Shown here one piece after another: positions 34,310 through 43,731 of a DNA stretch of 64,000 nt. The position numbers and the translations under genes were made by a program. The stretch comes from Nonomuraea zeae (GTDB lineage Bacteria > Actinomycetota > Actinomycetes > Streptosporangiales > Streptosporangiaceae). The stretch covers positions 51,950-115,949 of the forward strand of contig NZ_VCKX01000004.1 of assembly GCF_005889725.1 (NCBI RefSeq), in the 5' to 3' direction. The notes beneath the pieces are model-generated. The model searched no databases. It was not told the origin of the DNA and saw only the letters and a program-made list of their open reading frames with translations. The first letter of the stretch is position 1, and each line of letters starts with the position of its first letter.

Positions 34310-34960
34310 CTATTCGCCCAAGCCCGCGCGGCGGGCGCGGACCACCGCCTGGGCGCGGTCGGCCACCTGGAGTTTGGCGAAGATGGACGTGAGGTGGTTC
34401 TTGACGGTCTTCTGGCTGAGAAACAGGGCCCGTGCGATTTCGGCGTTGGACTTGCCGGAGGCCAGCAGGTCGAGGATCTCCCGCTCCCGCTGGGTCAGCT
34501 CGGGGAACGGGCCGCTGTCGGGCCCGCTGGTGAGGAAGCGGCGGATCCTTCGCGCCACGCCCGGCCCGTACACCGCCTCTCCCCGGGCAACGGCGGACAC
34601 GGCGGCGAGGAAGTCGGGGCCGGCGGTGCCCTTGAGCACGTACCCGCGCGCGCCCGCCCGCAGCGCGGCGAACACCGACGCGTCGTCTTCGCTCATGGTG
34701 AGCACGAGTACGCCGAGGTCGGGGCGGCGGTCGATGAGCTGCCGGGTCGCCTCGGTGCCGGACATGCCGGGCATGACCAGGTCCATCACGACGACGTCGG
34801 GGTCGAGGGAGAGCGCGAGCTCGATGGCCTCCTCGCCGTCGCAGGCCTCGCCGACGACCTCGGCGCCGCCGATCTGTTCGAGCAGCGCCTTGAGGCCGTG
34901 GCGGAGCAGCGGGTGGTCGTCCACCAGCAGCACACGAATGGAATCTGTGGGGCCGTTCAT
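34310..34960 (-). CDS. NarL/FixJ-type response regulator
   Basis: The 216-residue protein has a receiver domain (acidic pair VDDH, phospho-acceptor in VVVMDLVMPGMSG, switch LTMSEDD, Lys in VLKGTAG) and a C-terminal LuxR HTH (LTQREREILDLLASGKSNAE and KTVKNHLTSIFAKL). The ATG overlaps the TGA of the sensor kinase by four bases (ATGA), so the two are a coupled pair. Confidence 0.92.
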   Translation of the reverse strand: MNGPTDSIRVLLVDDHPLLRHGLKALLEQIGGAEVVGEACDGEEAIELALSLDPDVVVMDLVMPGMSGTEATRQLIDRRPDLGVLVLTMSEDDASVFAALRAGARGYVLKGTAGPDFLAAVSAVARGEAVYGPGVARRIRRFLTSGPDSGPFPELTQREREILDLLASGKSNAEIARALFLSQKTVKNHLTSIFAKLQVADRAQAVVRARRAGLGE

Positions 34961-36900
34961 AAGGGAAGCACCGCCTCCACGAGGGTCCCGCGTCCGGGCT
35001 CGGACGAACGTCGCAAGTCACCGCCCACTTCGGCGGCGCGTTCTCGCATGCTGCCGGATCCTACGCCCTCGTGCAACGGCTCCGGCAGGCCGCGCCCGTC
35101 ATCGCGGATCCGCAGTACCAGCCGGCCGGGCACGGCCTTCGCGGTGATCTCCACGTTGGCGGCGCCGGCGTGCTTGAGCGCGTTGGACAGGGCCTCCTGT
35201 GTGATCCGGTACGCGGCCACCTCCACGGCCGCGGGGAGGGCTGGCAGCGGTTCGGGGATGGTGACGGCGATGTTCGGGCCCCTTGGGGTGTCCAGTGCGA
35301 GGTCCTCCAGGGCTCCGGACAGGCCCAGCTCGTCCAGGGCGGGTGGGCGCAGGTCGTGGACGATCCTCCGGACGTCTCCGACGATCGCCTGGGTCAGCTC
35401 CCTGATGCCCGTGACCTGCTCGCGCAGCTCTGGTGGTGCCGTGGCCTCGATCACGTACAGCCTCAGCCCGATCGTGGTCAGGTCCGCGCCGAGGCCGTCG
35501 TGCAGGTCGCGGCGCAGGCGGCGGCGCTCCTCCTCGCGCGCCTTGACCAGGCGCTCGCGTGAGTCCCTGACCTCCGTGGCCAGCCGCACCGCCGCCAGGG
35601 CCACCGCCAAGTGGGGCGCCAGATCGTCGAGTACCGCCCGATCCGCCCTGGTCAGCGGCTCACCTGGTGACCGGGGCGCCGCCCGCAGCTCCCCTTCCGT
35701 TCGTCCACCGCTCAGCAGCGGGATGCGTACGCCATCATCGGGAACGCCGCCGAAGACCGAGATGGGGACCTCGGCGGCGGTGAGCACGGCGACGGACGGC
35801 AGCCGCAACGTCCGCGCCACGGTCTCGGCCGCGCCGTCGAGCAGCTCGGTCGGCGCGGCCGTCGCCTCCAGCCGCTGCCCGAGATGAGACAGGGCCGCGG
35901 CGGGCTCCCCCCGGTTCCCGAACAGCACGCGGCTCACGGCCCGCTGTACGGCATCGCGCGCCGGCGCGAAGGCCACCGCCACGACGCCGGTGGCCAGCAA
36001 CGACTCCAGCACACCGCCCTGCTGCCTGAACAGCGCGTTCAGAGTTGTCACGGTGGCCACGTAGGCGCCCAGCAGCAGCCCCGCGACCAGGAGGTACACG
36101 ACGGTACGCCGGATCAGCACCTCGATGTCGAACAACCGGTAACGGAAGATCGATACTGCGGTGGCCAGCGGCAGGGCGGGCAGGGTCAGCGCCAGCAGCC
36201 AGATCCCGAGGGACCACGTACCCCCGGAATGGGTGGAGTCGACCAGCGCCGCCAGCGCGATGGCGACGGCGGCCGGGAGCAACGGCATGAGCTGACGCCG
36301 ATCCTGAGCCCGCCGCACCCGCACCCCCAGCGCGAGCGCCCCCACGACGGCTGCCGCACTCACCACCACCCCGAAACAGGCCGCGATGATCTCGGTCGGC
36401 ACGAACCCCACCGGGCTCGGCCGCTCACTCCCCCATACCCACACCATGTCCCTGAACATGAGCAAGACCTGCAGGATGGCCATGCCCGCGATGAGCGCCC
36501 CCATGACCGGCCGCCACCTTCGCGACGGCAACCGCCCGTCGGGCAGGAACGCCGGCAGCAGGAACAACGGCCCGAACCCGGTGAAGAACACCCAGTTGAC
36601 CACCCAGGAGCTGAATTCGGTGCCCGGCCATCCGTGGGCTTGGCCGTACACGCTGTAGCCACCCGCCAGCGCCTGCAACGCCAGCCCTGTGCCGCCCAAA
36701 CAGAACAGCCACCCAATGGGATTACGCGGTTGCCGCGCTACGATCAACGCTCCCACCAGCGGATAGGTCAGCCCCACTACGGCGTCCAGCAGAAGGTACG
36801 TAGCGTCCTGAACCGGGACGTTGACCGTGAGAACGGCGCCGATCAGGATGGCCGCTGCGCCCGCGCAGGGGATCGCCCAAGGCCAGGTGGGAACACGCAC
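34957..36900 (-). CDS. NarL-type sensor histidine kinase with multi-helix input domain
   Basis: The 647-residue protein has about ten membrane helices in the first 300 residues, a GAF-like stretch (350-420), a HisKA_3 dimerisation helix (REEERRRLRRDLHDGLGADL, phospho-His in RRDLHDGLG) and a HATPase domain (EALSNALKHAGA N-box, DDGRGLP, GSMRERA). The GTG start has a weak ribosome site. It signals to the response regulator encoded immediately downstream. The stimulus is unknown. Confidence 0.9.
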   Translation of the reverse strand: MRVPTWPWAIPCAGAAAILIGAVLTVNVPVQDATYLLLDAVVGLTYPLVGALIVARQPRNPIGWLFCLGGTGLALQALAGGYSVYGQAHGWPGTEFSSWVVNWVFFTGFGPLFLLPAFLPDGRLPSRRWRPVMGALIAGMAILQVLLMFRDMVWVWGSERPSPVGFVPTEIIAACFGVVVSAAAVVGALALGVRVRRAQDRRQLMPLLPAAVAIALAALVDSTHSGGTWSLGIWLLALTLPALPLATAVSIFRYRLFDIEVLIRRTVVYLLVAGLLLGAYVATVTTLNALFRQQGGVLESLLATGVVAVAFAPARDAVQRAVSRVLFGNRGEPAAALSHLGQRLEATAAPTELLDGAAETVARTLRLPSVAVLTAAEVPISVFGGVPDDGVRIPLLSGGRTEGELRAAPRSPGEPLTRADRAVLDDLAPHLAVALAAVRLATEVRDSRERLVKAREEERRRLRRDLHDGLGADLTTIGLRLYVIEATAPPELREQVTGIRELTQAIVGDVRRIVHDLRPPALDELGLSGALEDLALDTPRGPNIAVTIPEPLPALPAAVEVAAYRITQEALSNALKHAGAANVEITAKAVPGRLVLRIRDDGRGLPEPLHEGVGSGSMRERAAEVGGDLRRSSEPGRGTLVEAVLPL

Positions 36901-37112
36901 AGGAACATCGTCCCGTTACGCCCCATCTGGGGCAATGGGACCAGAGTCCCGCCCCACCCAGGACCTTGCGGGTCGGCGCCGGCGTCTTGTGCCCCGGCAG
37001 GTGGCCGGCCGAGGGAGGCGTCCGACGTCGAGGGAGGCCTTCCCCGAGTCGGGACCCGGTGGGGACCGGGTGCTCAGGCGGGTGGGACCGGTGGGCGAGT
37101 GGACTGCTGGTC

Positions 37113-37976
37113 ATGCACACGACATCGCCACCGATCACACACCGAGTCACCCGACGGCAGCTGACGACCTTCGCCCTCGTCCTTCCCGCGCTCGTTCTGC
37201 CCACCGTGGCCTTTGCCGTGGCTCAGGGTGTGGATCTGGATCGGCTCGATGACGCCCCGGTCGGTGCGCTGATAGCGCTGTACGGGCAGGCGTTCATGCC
37301 GGCCGTGGCCGCGCTGATCGCGTGGGCGGTGGGAGACAAGGGACTACGCGGCTTCCCGTGGGGATTCCGCCGTACCCCCTGGAGGAACATCGCGGTGGCG
37401 TGGGCGCTGCCGGTGCTGGGGACGGGGCTGGCGTACGGGACGGCCTGGGTGACGGGGGCGGCGCGTTTCGACCCCGGCTCCACCAGCCTGCCGCCTCTGA
37501 TGAGCGTGTTGCTGGGCCTCATCCCCGGGGTGGTGCCGTACATGGTGCTGGCGATCGGGGAGCAACTGGGTTGGAGTTCGTTGCTGGTCACGCGGCTGTC
37601 CAAAACCAGAGGCGCGGCCGTGATCGTGGGGCTGGCGTGGGCGGCGTTCCACTTTCCGTTGATGCTGTTCGTCCCAGGGGCGGTCCGGGCGGGGGTGCCC
37701 ACGCCGTACGCGCTGCTGTGGTTCACGGTCGAGGCCGTCGCGCTGGCCTTTCCTCTGGTGGGGCTGCGGATTCGTACCGGGAGCATCTGGCCGGTCCTGG
37801 TGCTGCACGCGACCCTGAACGCCTCCATCTACCTCGCTGCCGAGCCCCTGACCGCGGCGACCGCACACTCAGCCTGGTGGCTGGGCGAAGGGGGCGCGCT
37901 CACGTCGGGCGCGATGGTCGTCGCCGTGCTGGCCACCCGGCGTTGGTGGCGTGACCCCAGGTGCGTGATCCGATGA
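37113..37976 (+). CDS. CPBP-family intramembrane metalloprotease
   Basis: The 287-residue protein has about seven helices. It has the CPBP/CAAX-protease motifs: GEQLGWSS (usual EExxWRG), AFHFP and LHATLN. The first Glu and both His regions are kept, but the second Glu of the EE pair is Gln and the Arg is missing, so activity may be changed. The ATG at 37113 is chosen because the membrane part begins soon after. The stop overlaps the next gene by ATGA, so it is coupled to a SARP-type regulator. Confidence 0.8.
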   Translation: MHTTSPPITHRVTRRQLTTFALVLPALVLPTVAFAVAQGVDLDRLDDAPVGALIALYGQAFMPAVAALIAWAVGDKGLRGFPWGFRRTPWRNIAVAWALPVLGTGLAYGTAWVTGAARFDPGSTSLPPLMSVLLGLIPGVVPYMVLAIGEQLGWSSLLVTRLSKTRGAAVIVGLAWAAFHFPLMLFVPGAVRAGVPTPYALLWFTVEAVALAFPLVGLRIRTGSIWPVLVLHATLNASIYLAAEPLTAATAHSAWWLGEGGALTSGAMVVAVLATRRWWRDPRCVIR

Positions 37977-38854
37977 CGAAGGTAGGGCTGCGCGTGCTGG
38001 GCTCGTTCCGTGGCGAGGTGGCGGGCAAGCCTGCCAACCTCGGTCCCGCAGGTCAGCGCGCCGTTCTGGCCATGCTGGTCGGTGCGGGAGGGCGGGTGGT
38101 CACCACCGACGGGCTCATCGACGGCCTGTGGGGCGGCCGGCCGCCGGCCACGGCGCTGGCCTCGCTCCGGGTGTATGTCTCCAACCTCCGCCGTGTCTTG
38201 GAGCCTCGCCGGCCACCGCGCGCCCCCGCGTCCGTGCTGGTCAGCGCCGTACCTGGGTACCGGTTGTGCCTGGACTCGCGGGACGTGGACGCGTGGCGGT
38301 TCAGGGAGCTGGCGTACGCCGCGTTCGCCGAGCAGGACCGTACGCGAGCGGTCGCCATCGCGGACGAGGCCCTGGCGCTGTGGGAGGGCCCCGCGTACGC
38401 CGAGTTCGCCCACAAGCACTGGGCGGCACCGGAGGCGGCCCAGCTGGAAGAACTACGGCGAGCCACCGTGGAACACCGGGCCGAGGCCGCCCTGGACCTG
38501 GGATGGCACGCCCAGATCATCCCAGCGCTGGAGCAGCATACCCGCGATCATCCCTTCCGCGAGAACGCCGCGCGACTGCTCGCCCTGGCCTGTTACCGGT
38601 CGGGCCGGCAGGGTGACGCCCTGGCGGTGATCGCCAGGACCCGCCGCCTGCTGGTGCACGAACTGGGCGTGGACCCCGGCCCAGGGCTGCGGGAACTGGA
38701 GTCGGCCATCCTCGCCCAGTCCAGGTCCCTGGACCTGGTCTCGCCGCAGCCGCTGCGGCCGGTCGCCACCATACCGTCCCAGCGCCGCACGCCCGCCCAC
38801 CGGCTCCGGCGTCCGTGGAGCCGGTATGCGCCGTGCCACCGCTGCCCGCCATGA
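37973..38854 (+). CDS. SARP-type (BTAD) transcriptional regulator
   Basis: The 293-residue protein has an OmpR-like winged helix (about 5-95, with PAGQRAVLAMLV and LIDGLWGG) and a BTAD domain (100-245, ending HELGVDPGPGLRELE). It has no ATPase domain. The C-terminal 45 residues (SQRRTPAHRLRRPW...) have odd composition, and another frame here reads Pro/Ala-rich. A frameshift may therefore have shortened a larger AfsR-like protein. It is coupled to the CPBP gene. Confidence 0.8.
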   Translation: MTKVGLRVLGSFRGEVAGKPANLGPAGQRAVLAMLVGAGGRVVTTDGLIDGLWGGRPPATALASLRVYVSNLRRVLEPRRPPRAPASVLVSAVPGYRLCLDSRDVDAWRFRELAYAAFAEQDRTRAVAIADEALALWEGPAYAEFAHKHWAAPEAAQLEELRRATVEHRAEAALDLGWHAQIIPALEQHTRDHPFRENAARLLALACYRSGRQGDALAVIARTRRLLVHELGVDPGPGLRELESAILAQSRSLDLVSPQPLRPVATIPSQRRTPAHRLRRPWSRYAPCHRCPP

Positions 38855-38999
38855 GGCCGCCCGTGAACAGCTCGCGTAGCCCGTCCTTGGAGCCGCCCCC
38901 GCAGCGTCCGTGCGGTCCTCTGTGAAAGCGCAATACGCCCCCAACCCTTATCGCCAGGGCGGACCCACCGCCCGGCGGAACTCAAAGGAGAAGAAGACC

Positions 39000-39605
39000 A
39001 TGAACATGCGAATCCTGGCCGGCAGCCTGGTGGGCAGCGGCGGCATCCTGTTCGCCCTCGGAAACGTCCTGCACCCCCTGGAGCACAGCGAGGCCGCCCA
39101 CTCCGCCCCGACCTGGGAGGCGGCGCACCTCATCTTCGCCTTGGGCGGCCTGCTGATCGCCGCCGGGCTCCCCCTGCTGATCGCCGTGAGCCAGGCGCTC
39201 CGGCCATCCAAGCTGGCCTCGATCGGCGGGGTCGTGCTGGCGATCGCGTTCGCCGCCCTCGCTCCTGGCGCGTGGTTCGAGGCGTACGTCGCGCCGCTGC
39301 ACGGCGTCGCCGAACAGGTGGAGGCCGGTGGCGGCGGTGCGGTCAACGCAATGGCCGGGATGGTGTGGATGGCGTCGCTGGTGGCGTTCGGGGCCGGGCT
39401 CGCGTGGCGCGGGGCGCGGCGCTCGGCGCGGCTGGCCGGCGTGGCGCTGCTGGTCGCGGCACTGGTGCTGATCGTCGGTCCGGGCCTGCCTGTAGTGGAG
39501 GGGTTGGTGATCATCCCGGCGACGGTTCTGACCGGTCTCGGGCTACTGACCGTGGGCGCGGCGTCGGCACGTACGACCGCCGAACCCGTCCCCGTGAATG
39601 CCTGA
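39000..39605 (+). CDS. Multi-pass membrane protein, unknown function
   Basis: The 201-residue protein has about six hydrophobic helices and short loops (ALGNVLHPLEHSE after the first). The layout resembles other small DUF998/DUF4386-like proteins. The ATG at 39000 has AAAGGAG upstream. It follows the SARP gene after 145 bases on the same strand. Confidence 0.75.
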   Translation: MNMRILAGSLVGSGGILFALGNVLHPLEHSEAAHSAPTWEAAHLIFALGGLLIAAGLPLLIAVSQALRPSKLASIGGVVLAIAFAALAPGAWFEAYVAPLHGVAEQVEAGGGGAVNAMAGMVWMASLVAFGAGLAWRGARRSARLAGVALLVAALVLIVGPGLPVVEGLVIIPATVLTGLGLLTVGAASARTTAEPVPVNA

Positions 39606-39933
39606 AAACGCAACACGGGACCGGCGCCGCCTGGGTCACGTCAGGGCTAACCGGTAGGCGGTGGTCTTTAGCCTGCTCGGCGGCCGTGGACTTGGCGCGG
39701 GCGACGCCAGGTCCGTGGTCAGGATGCGGTTGGCTCGGGCGCCAGGTCACGCTCCCGCCCAATACGGTGACCACCCAGAACCGCCCGGTCTCGGAGCCCA
39801 CCAACCCCAGCCAGGCCAACAGTAGCTACACGATCAGCTGGCACCAGTGACCCCACCTCGCTCCAGGGTCCCGTTCCCGTTCCGGAAACGGGCCTTTCCG
39901 TTGGTGGCCGCGTCCAGTGGTCAAGGAGGAGAG
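39606..39933. other. Gap with a gene-tail remnant and a hairpin
   Basis: A frame ending at TGA 39848-39850 reads RQVTLPPNTVTTQNRPVSEP, then SQANSSYTISWHQ. This is protein-like, similar to the tail of an extracellular protein, but has no start. A terminator-like hairpin follows at 39876. Nothing else was recognised. Confidence 0.35.
39876..39892 (+). terminator. Short hairpin terminator
   Basis: CCCGTT (39876-39881) pairs with AACGGG (39887-39892) across loop CCGGA, followed by CCTTTCCGTT, a partly T-rich run. It lies 26 bases after the stop of the gene-tail remnant. Confidence 0.45.
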
Positions 39934-40176
39934 ATGGGCCGCTCATCTCGGATCGTGCTGCAGCACGACCTGGCTCGCGTCGCGGTCCAGCGGGTGAACA
40001 GGTGGGAGTACCTGACAGGGATCACCGACGCCGAGCGCGAGCAGATGCGCGCCGAGCGGCTGGCTCGCGGCGAGCCCTACGACTATGAACCTGGCCGACG
40101 ACGAAACTTGACGCACTCGGTCGTGCACGTGCATGCGTGCTCGACATCCCCTCTTACGCGTGCAGGCGCGCGCTGA
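39934..40176 (+). CDS. Small hypothetical protein, 80 residues
   Basis: An excellent ribosome site (AAGGAGGA) stands before the ATG at 39934. The N-terminal half is charged and helical (NRWEYLTGITDAEREQMRAE), and the tail is irregular. No family was recognised. It lies upstream of the recombinase cassette and may be a small partner or a leftover of it. Confidence 0.45.
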   Translation: MGRSSRIVLQHDLARVAVQRVNRWEYLTGITDAEREQMRAERLARGEPYDYEPGRRRNLTHSVVHVHACSTSPLTRAGAR

Positions 40177-40237
40177 CCCGGGAGCACCCCGTTAGCGCGC
40201 GCCCCAGGTGACCGCGCTGGTCGGACCGGGCGGCTGT

Positions 40238-40274
40238 GGTCTCTAGACGAGAGTAGTGGTCTCAGCGTGAGACC
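40238..40274. repeat. Direct and inverted repeats upstream of the tyrosine recombinase
   Basis: GGTCTC occurs at 40238-40243 and again at 40258-40263, exactly 20 bases apart (two helical turns). The second copy starts a perfect inverted repeat, GGTCTCA-gcg-TGAGACC (40258-40274). The block lies about 90 bases before the recombinase start. It is a candidate recombinase or regulator binding site. Confidence 0.45.
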
Positions 40275-40365
40275 CGCTAGAGGTGGGGTGACCTGGGACG
40301 CTTGCCAGGCGATTACATCTGATGAACAATCCCTTCGTTCAATGTAAGTGACGGAGGGTGCTGGA

Positions 40366-41489
40366 GTGATGACTAATGACGGTCTCATCCCGGGCGCCGC
40401 AGGCCTTCATCTGGTGGACGGTCTGCCGCTGCTGCGCCCCGACGAACAGGTCTTCACCGCGATGCTGGACGGCTGGCGCAACCAGCAGCTGGCCCGGAAC
40501 CTGGCGTTCGGCACGATCGACGGCCGGGAGAACACGGTCCGAGCCTTCGCCCGGCATGCCGACGCCTTCCCCTGGCGCTGGACTCCACTGATGGTCGATG
40601 AGTGGTGCGGCGACCTGCGCTCGGTCCACCACCTCAAACGGTCGACCCTGCGCAACTACCAAGAGGCGGTACGCAGCTTCTGCTCCTACATCACCGACCC
40701 GGCCTACGGCTGGCCGGCTGAGTGCGAGCAGCGCTTCGGCACCCATCCCGTCCAGGTCTGCCACGAGTGGAACACCGCGGTGCACGTGGCCGAGGCCGAA
40801 GCCGACGCGGGCAAGCGCGCCTTCACCGCCAGGAGCTGCAGGCCTTCTTCGATCACGCCGACGAGCAGGTCGACCGGGTACGCGAGGCCGGCCGCAAGGG
40901 CTGGCTGCCGATCTTCCGCGACGGGGTGCTGTTCAAGACCGCCTACGCCTTCGGCCTTCGCCGCAACGAGGCCCGCATGCTGGACTTGGTGGACTTCGGC
41001 CACAACCCCGACGGCTCGGAGTTCGGCGAGAACGGCGTGCTCTACGTCCGCCACGGCAAGGCGCAGAAGGGCTCGCCCCCCAAACGGCGCAGCGTGCTGA
41101 CCGTCTGGCCCTGGGCGGCGGAGATCTTAAAGCAGTGGGACACCGAGGTCCGGCCCCTGTTCACCACCTCCGAAGCGGGCGCGCTCTGGCCCTCCGAGCG
41201 CGGCCCGCGCATCGGCTTCTCCCAGATCAACACCCGCTTCGCCGCCTACCGTGACGCGATCGGCCTGGACCGGGCGCTGGACTTCCACTCCTTCCGCCGC
41301 TCCTACGTCACCCATCTGATCGAGGACGGCTGGGACGCCCGCTTCGTCCAGGAGCAGGTCGGCCACGAGCACGCCTCCACCACCTCGATCTACACCTGCG
41401 TCTCCTCCGACTTCCGCACCCGCACGCTGCGCCGGGCGCTGGACGCCACCCTGGATGCCGCACTCAAACCCTCCCGGAGGAAGCGATGA
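40366..41489 (+). pseudogene. Tyrosine recombinase/integrase with one frameshift
   Basis: The N-terminal frame carries the SAM-like core-binding part (WRWTPLMVDEW, NYQEAVRSFCSYIT) up to about 40830. There, loss of one base moves the rest to another frame, which continues QAFFDHADEQV and the catalytic domain. The Arg lies in GLRRNEARML, HSFRRSYVTH supplies His and Arg, and VGHEHASTTSIYT supplies the second His and probably Tyr. All catalytic residues survive. One base would restore the gene, so a sequencing error is possible. GGAGGG precedes the GTG/ATG starts at 40366/40369. The end overlaps the HTH gene (ATGA). Confidence 0.85.
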
Positions 41490-41815
41490 AACGCCAGGTC
41501 AGCTACCAATGGCGGCTGCGCGAGACGATGGCCGCCCACGGCATGTTCGCAGCCACCGATCTGGCCCCGATGCTGGCCGAGCGCGGCATCACCCTGTCCT
41601 CGGTGCAGGTCTGGCGGCTCGTCACGCAGACCCCCGAACGGCTGTCCCTGCCCGTGCTGGCCGCCCTCTGCGACATCTTCGGCTGCACCCCGGACCGGCT
41701 CATCGCGACCAAGGCCGAGAACGCCCCCGCGCGTCGCACCGCCACCGACCCCGGCGAAGTCACCGAGCTGGCCCCGATCCGGCCCAAGCGGGCCCGAATC
41801 CAGCCCGAGAAGTAG
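41486..41815 (+). CDS. HTH (Cro/C1-like) protein of the recombinase cassette
   Basis: The 109-residue protein has an XRE-like HTH (about 15-75, with LAPMLAERGITLSSVQVWRLV and LAALCDIFGCTPDRL) and a basic tail. It overlaps the recombinase by four bases and is followed after three bases by the zinc-ribbon gene. The three form a compact cassette that recurs in actinobacterial mobile DNA. This protein may regulate or assist recombination. Confidence 0.8.
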   Translation: MKRQVSYQWRLRETMAAHGMFAATDLAPMLAERGITLSSVQVWRLVTQTPERLSLPVLAALCDIFGCTPDRLIATKAENAPARRTATDPGEVTELAPIRPKRARIQPEK

Positions 41816-41818
41816 CAC

Positions 41819-42524
41819 ATGCGCCATCTCACCGCCGAGCAGTACGAGCGCTGGCACCTGCGGGACTGCGCCCGCTGCGGCCGCCATGCGAAGAAGGCGG
41901 CGAACTGGTCCGATAGGCCGATCTGCCGCGCCTGCCTGGACAGGGCCACCCGCACCCGAGGCTGCTGCCCCGGCTGCGGCACCGACCAGCTCCTGCCTGG
42001 ACGCAGCCCGGACGGCAGCCCGATCTGCCGCGACTGCGCGGGCATCACCCGCAGTTTCTTCTGCGACCGGTGCGGGTTCGAGGGCCGCCTGCACGGCGGC
42101 CGGCTCTGCGAGCGCTGCACCCTGGCCGACAAGGTCACGGCCACGCTCGACGACGGCACCAGCCGGATCAATCCCGCGCTGGCCCCGCTGGCCGAGGCGC
42201 TCATCGCGATGCCCGACCCCGTGGAAGGGATGGATGTGGCTGCGCACCGCCCACGTCCAGGACCCTCTCACTGGCCTGGCCCGGGGTCGCATCCCTCTGA
42301 CTCACCAGGCGCTTCACCAGCTTCCCGGCTGGCGAACCGTCGCCTATCTGCGCGATCTGCTGATGGCCTGCGGCGTGCTCCCTACCGTCGACAAGCAGCT
42401 CCTGCACACCGAGACCTGGCTCACCCACCGCCTTGCCGAGCTCGACGGGCACGTGCACGAGCCGCTGCTGCGCCGCTTCGCCACCTGGCACCTCCTGCCC
42501 ACCCTGCGCGCGCCCGGTCAGAGG
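41819..42524 (+). pseudogene. Zinc-ribbon protein of the recombinase cassette, frameshifted and cut by an IS
   Basis: The N-terminal 115 residues hold at least five CxxC-type pairs (CARCGR, CRACLD, CCPGCG, CRDCAG, CDRCGF, CERC). Near 42235 an extra base shifts the frame. The continuation (RTAHVQDPLTGLARGRIPLT, LPGWRTVAYLRDLLMACGVL) is the helical part of the same family. It stops at about 42520, where an IS5-type element begins, so the C-terminal part is missing. Confidence 0.75.
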
Positions 42525-42537
42525 CTCGTCATTCGGG

Positions 42538-42819
42538 CTATGGGCGCGGTTGGGTGAACAATCCCGGTTCAGTCTCGACGAGGATGCCGCGGCCGGCCAG
42601 GCGTTTGAGCTTGGCGCGAAGGTTCTGGATGTCGTTGCGCGTCAGGGGCAGGTCCAGGGCCATGGCCAGGTCACGGGTGCGCAGGGAGCCGCCGGCTTCG
42701 CCGAAGACGGTGAGGATCTGCTGGTAGGCGGGGTGGTCGGGGACCGCTGGCGGCGCGGGCGGTTCGGCCGGGGCGGGGTCCTCCTCGGCCAGGGAGATGA
42801 GGGTCTTTGCGGCGGCCAC
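42538..42819 (-). CDS. Small winged-helix-like protein within the IS
   Basis: The 93-residue protein has a Pro/Ala-rich start and a helix-turn-helix-like body (YQQILTVFGEAGGSLRTRDL, NDIQNLRAKLKRLAGRGILV). It starts at a GTG inside the 3' part of the transposase frame, in another frame. It may be an accessory protein, or a C-terminal extension joined to the transposase by frameshifting. Similar small proteins follow IS transposases in actinomycetes. Confidence 0.55.
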   Translation of the reverse strand: MAAAKTLISLAEEDPAPAEPPAPPAVPDHPAYQQILTVFGEAGGSLRTRDLAMALDLPLTRNDIQNLRAKLKRLAGRGILVETEPGLFTQPRP

Positions 42820-43573
42820 GGGTCAGGCGGCGGGACATCACATCGGTCATCGCCCAATACACCCGTGATTCGGAGCTGGCCGGCAGGTGCTCGTAGTCGC
42901 GGACCAGGCGGCGGTGGAACATCAAGATGCCGTACGTCTGCTCGACGACCCATCTCCTGGGCTGGGGGACGAACCCCTTGCCGGCGGGATTACGCTCGAC
43001 GATCTCCACATCGATGCCCAAGCCGGCGCCATGCGCGACAACGGCCTGTTTGAATCCCTGGTCGACCAGCGCTTTGGTCACCGTGCCCTCGGTGCCGGCG
43101 GCGACCCGGTCCAGCAGCGCGATCCCGGCGGTATTCTCGTGAGCCGACCCGGTCAGCATGACCACGGCGATGACCAGGCCCAGCACGTCCACCGCCAGGC
43201 CGCGTTTCCTGCCCGGCACGCGCTTGGCGGCGTCTTTCCCGGTGGTGGAGGCGGGGACCCCGGCCGCGACGTGGACGCTCTGAGTGTCCAGCACGACCAG
43301 ACTCGGGTCGGCTAATCGTTTCTTCTTCTCGCGCAGCTGCCAGCGCAGCAGGTCGTGGATCGTCTTGTCAGTGCCGTCGTCGCGCCACTTGGAGAAGTAG
43401 TAGTACGCCGCGCTCTTGGGCGGCAGGTCATGCGGCAGGTAGTCCCATTGCACGCCGGTCCGCCCCTGGTAGCGGATGGCGTTGACGATCTCGCGCAACT
43501 CGTAGCCGCCCTGGTGGCCGCTGACGGACGGGTGCGCGGCCTTCCACGCGGTGAGTACCGGCTCGATCAACAC
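42671..43573 (-). CDS. IS5-family transposase
   Basis: The 300-residue protein has an N-terminal DUF4096-like part (YELREIVNAIRYQGRTGVQW, YYYFSKWRDDGTDKTI) and a DDE core: VVLDTQSV as the first Asp, VLGLVIAVVMLTGSAHENTA as the second region, and EQTYGILMFHRRLVRDYE as the Glu region. After SRRLT the last 50 residues are Arg/Pro-rich and look out of frame, so the gene may have a 3' frameshift. The transposase core itself is intact. Confidence 0.8.
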   Translation of the reverse strand: MLIEPVLTAWKAAHPSVSGHQGGYELREIVNAIRYQGRTGVQWDYLPHDLPPKSAAYYYFSKWRDDGTDKTIHDLLRWQLREKKKRLADPSLVVLDTQSVHVAAGVPASTTGKDAAKRVPGRKRGLAVDVLGLVIAVVMLTGSAHENTAGIALLDRVAAGTEGTVTKALVDQGFKQAVVAHGAGLGIDVEIVERNPAGKGFVPQPRRWVVEQTYGILMFHRRLVRDYEHLPASSESRVYWAMTDVMSRRLTRGRRKDPHLPGRGGPRPGRTARAASGPRPPRLPADPHRLRRSRRLPAHP

Positions 43574-43731
43574 CCACTGCGCGTCGGTTAGTCGCTCGGG
43601 TACGGCTTACGCTCAGTCACCCAACCATCACAGCACGCCCAGGCCCGCCAACCGGCGGTAACGCTACAAATCCCAACGATCACACTGCGACATCACGGGC
43701 ATAGGCTCACAAACTGCACTCTCAGAGAAAG

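Larger units (their letters stand above)
42518..43727 (-). mobile_element. IS5-family insertion element (boundaries approximate)
   Basis: The element carries a transposase and a small HTH reading frame on the minus strand. The outer sequences, GAGGCTCGTCATTCGGGCTA near 42514 and, read inward from the right, GAGTGCAGTTTGTGAGCCTA near 43725, agree at about half of the positions and may be degenerate terminal repeats. To its left the zinc-ribbon gene is cut. To its right a Tn3 transposase begins in mid-gene, so insertion was followed by deletion or the element sits at a junction. Confidence 0.7.

Noticed and set aside
40800..40850. Programmed frameshift in the tyrosine recombinase
   Set aside because: No slippery heptamer or downstream structure is seen. 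A one-base loss or sequencing error is simpler.
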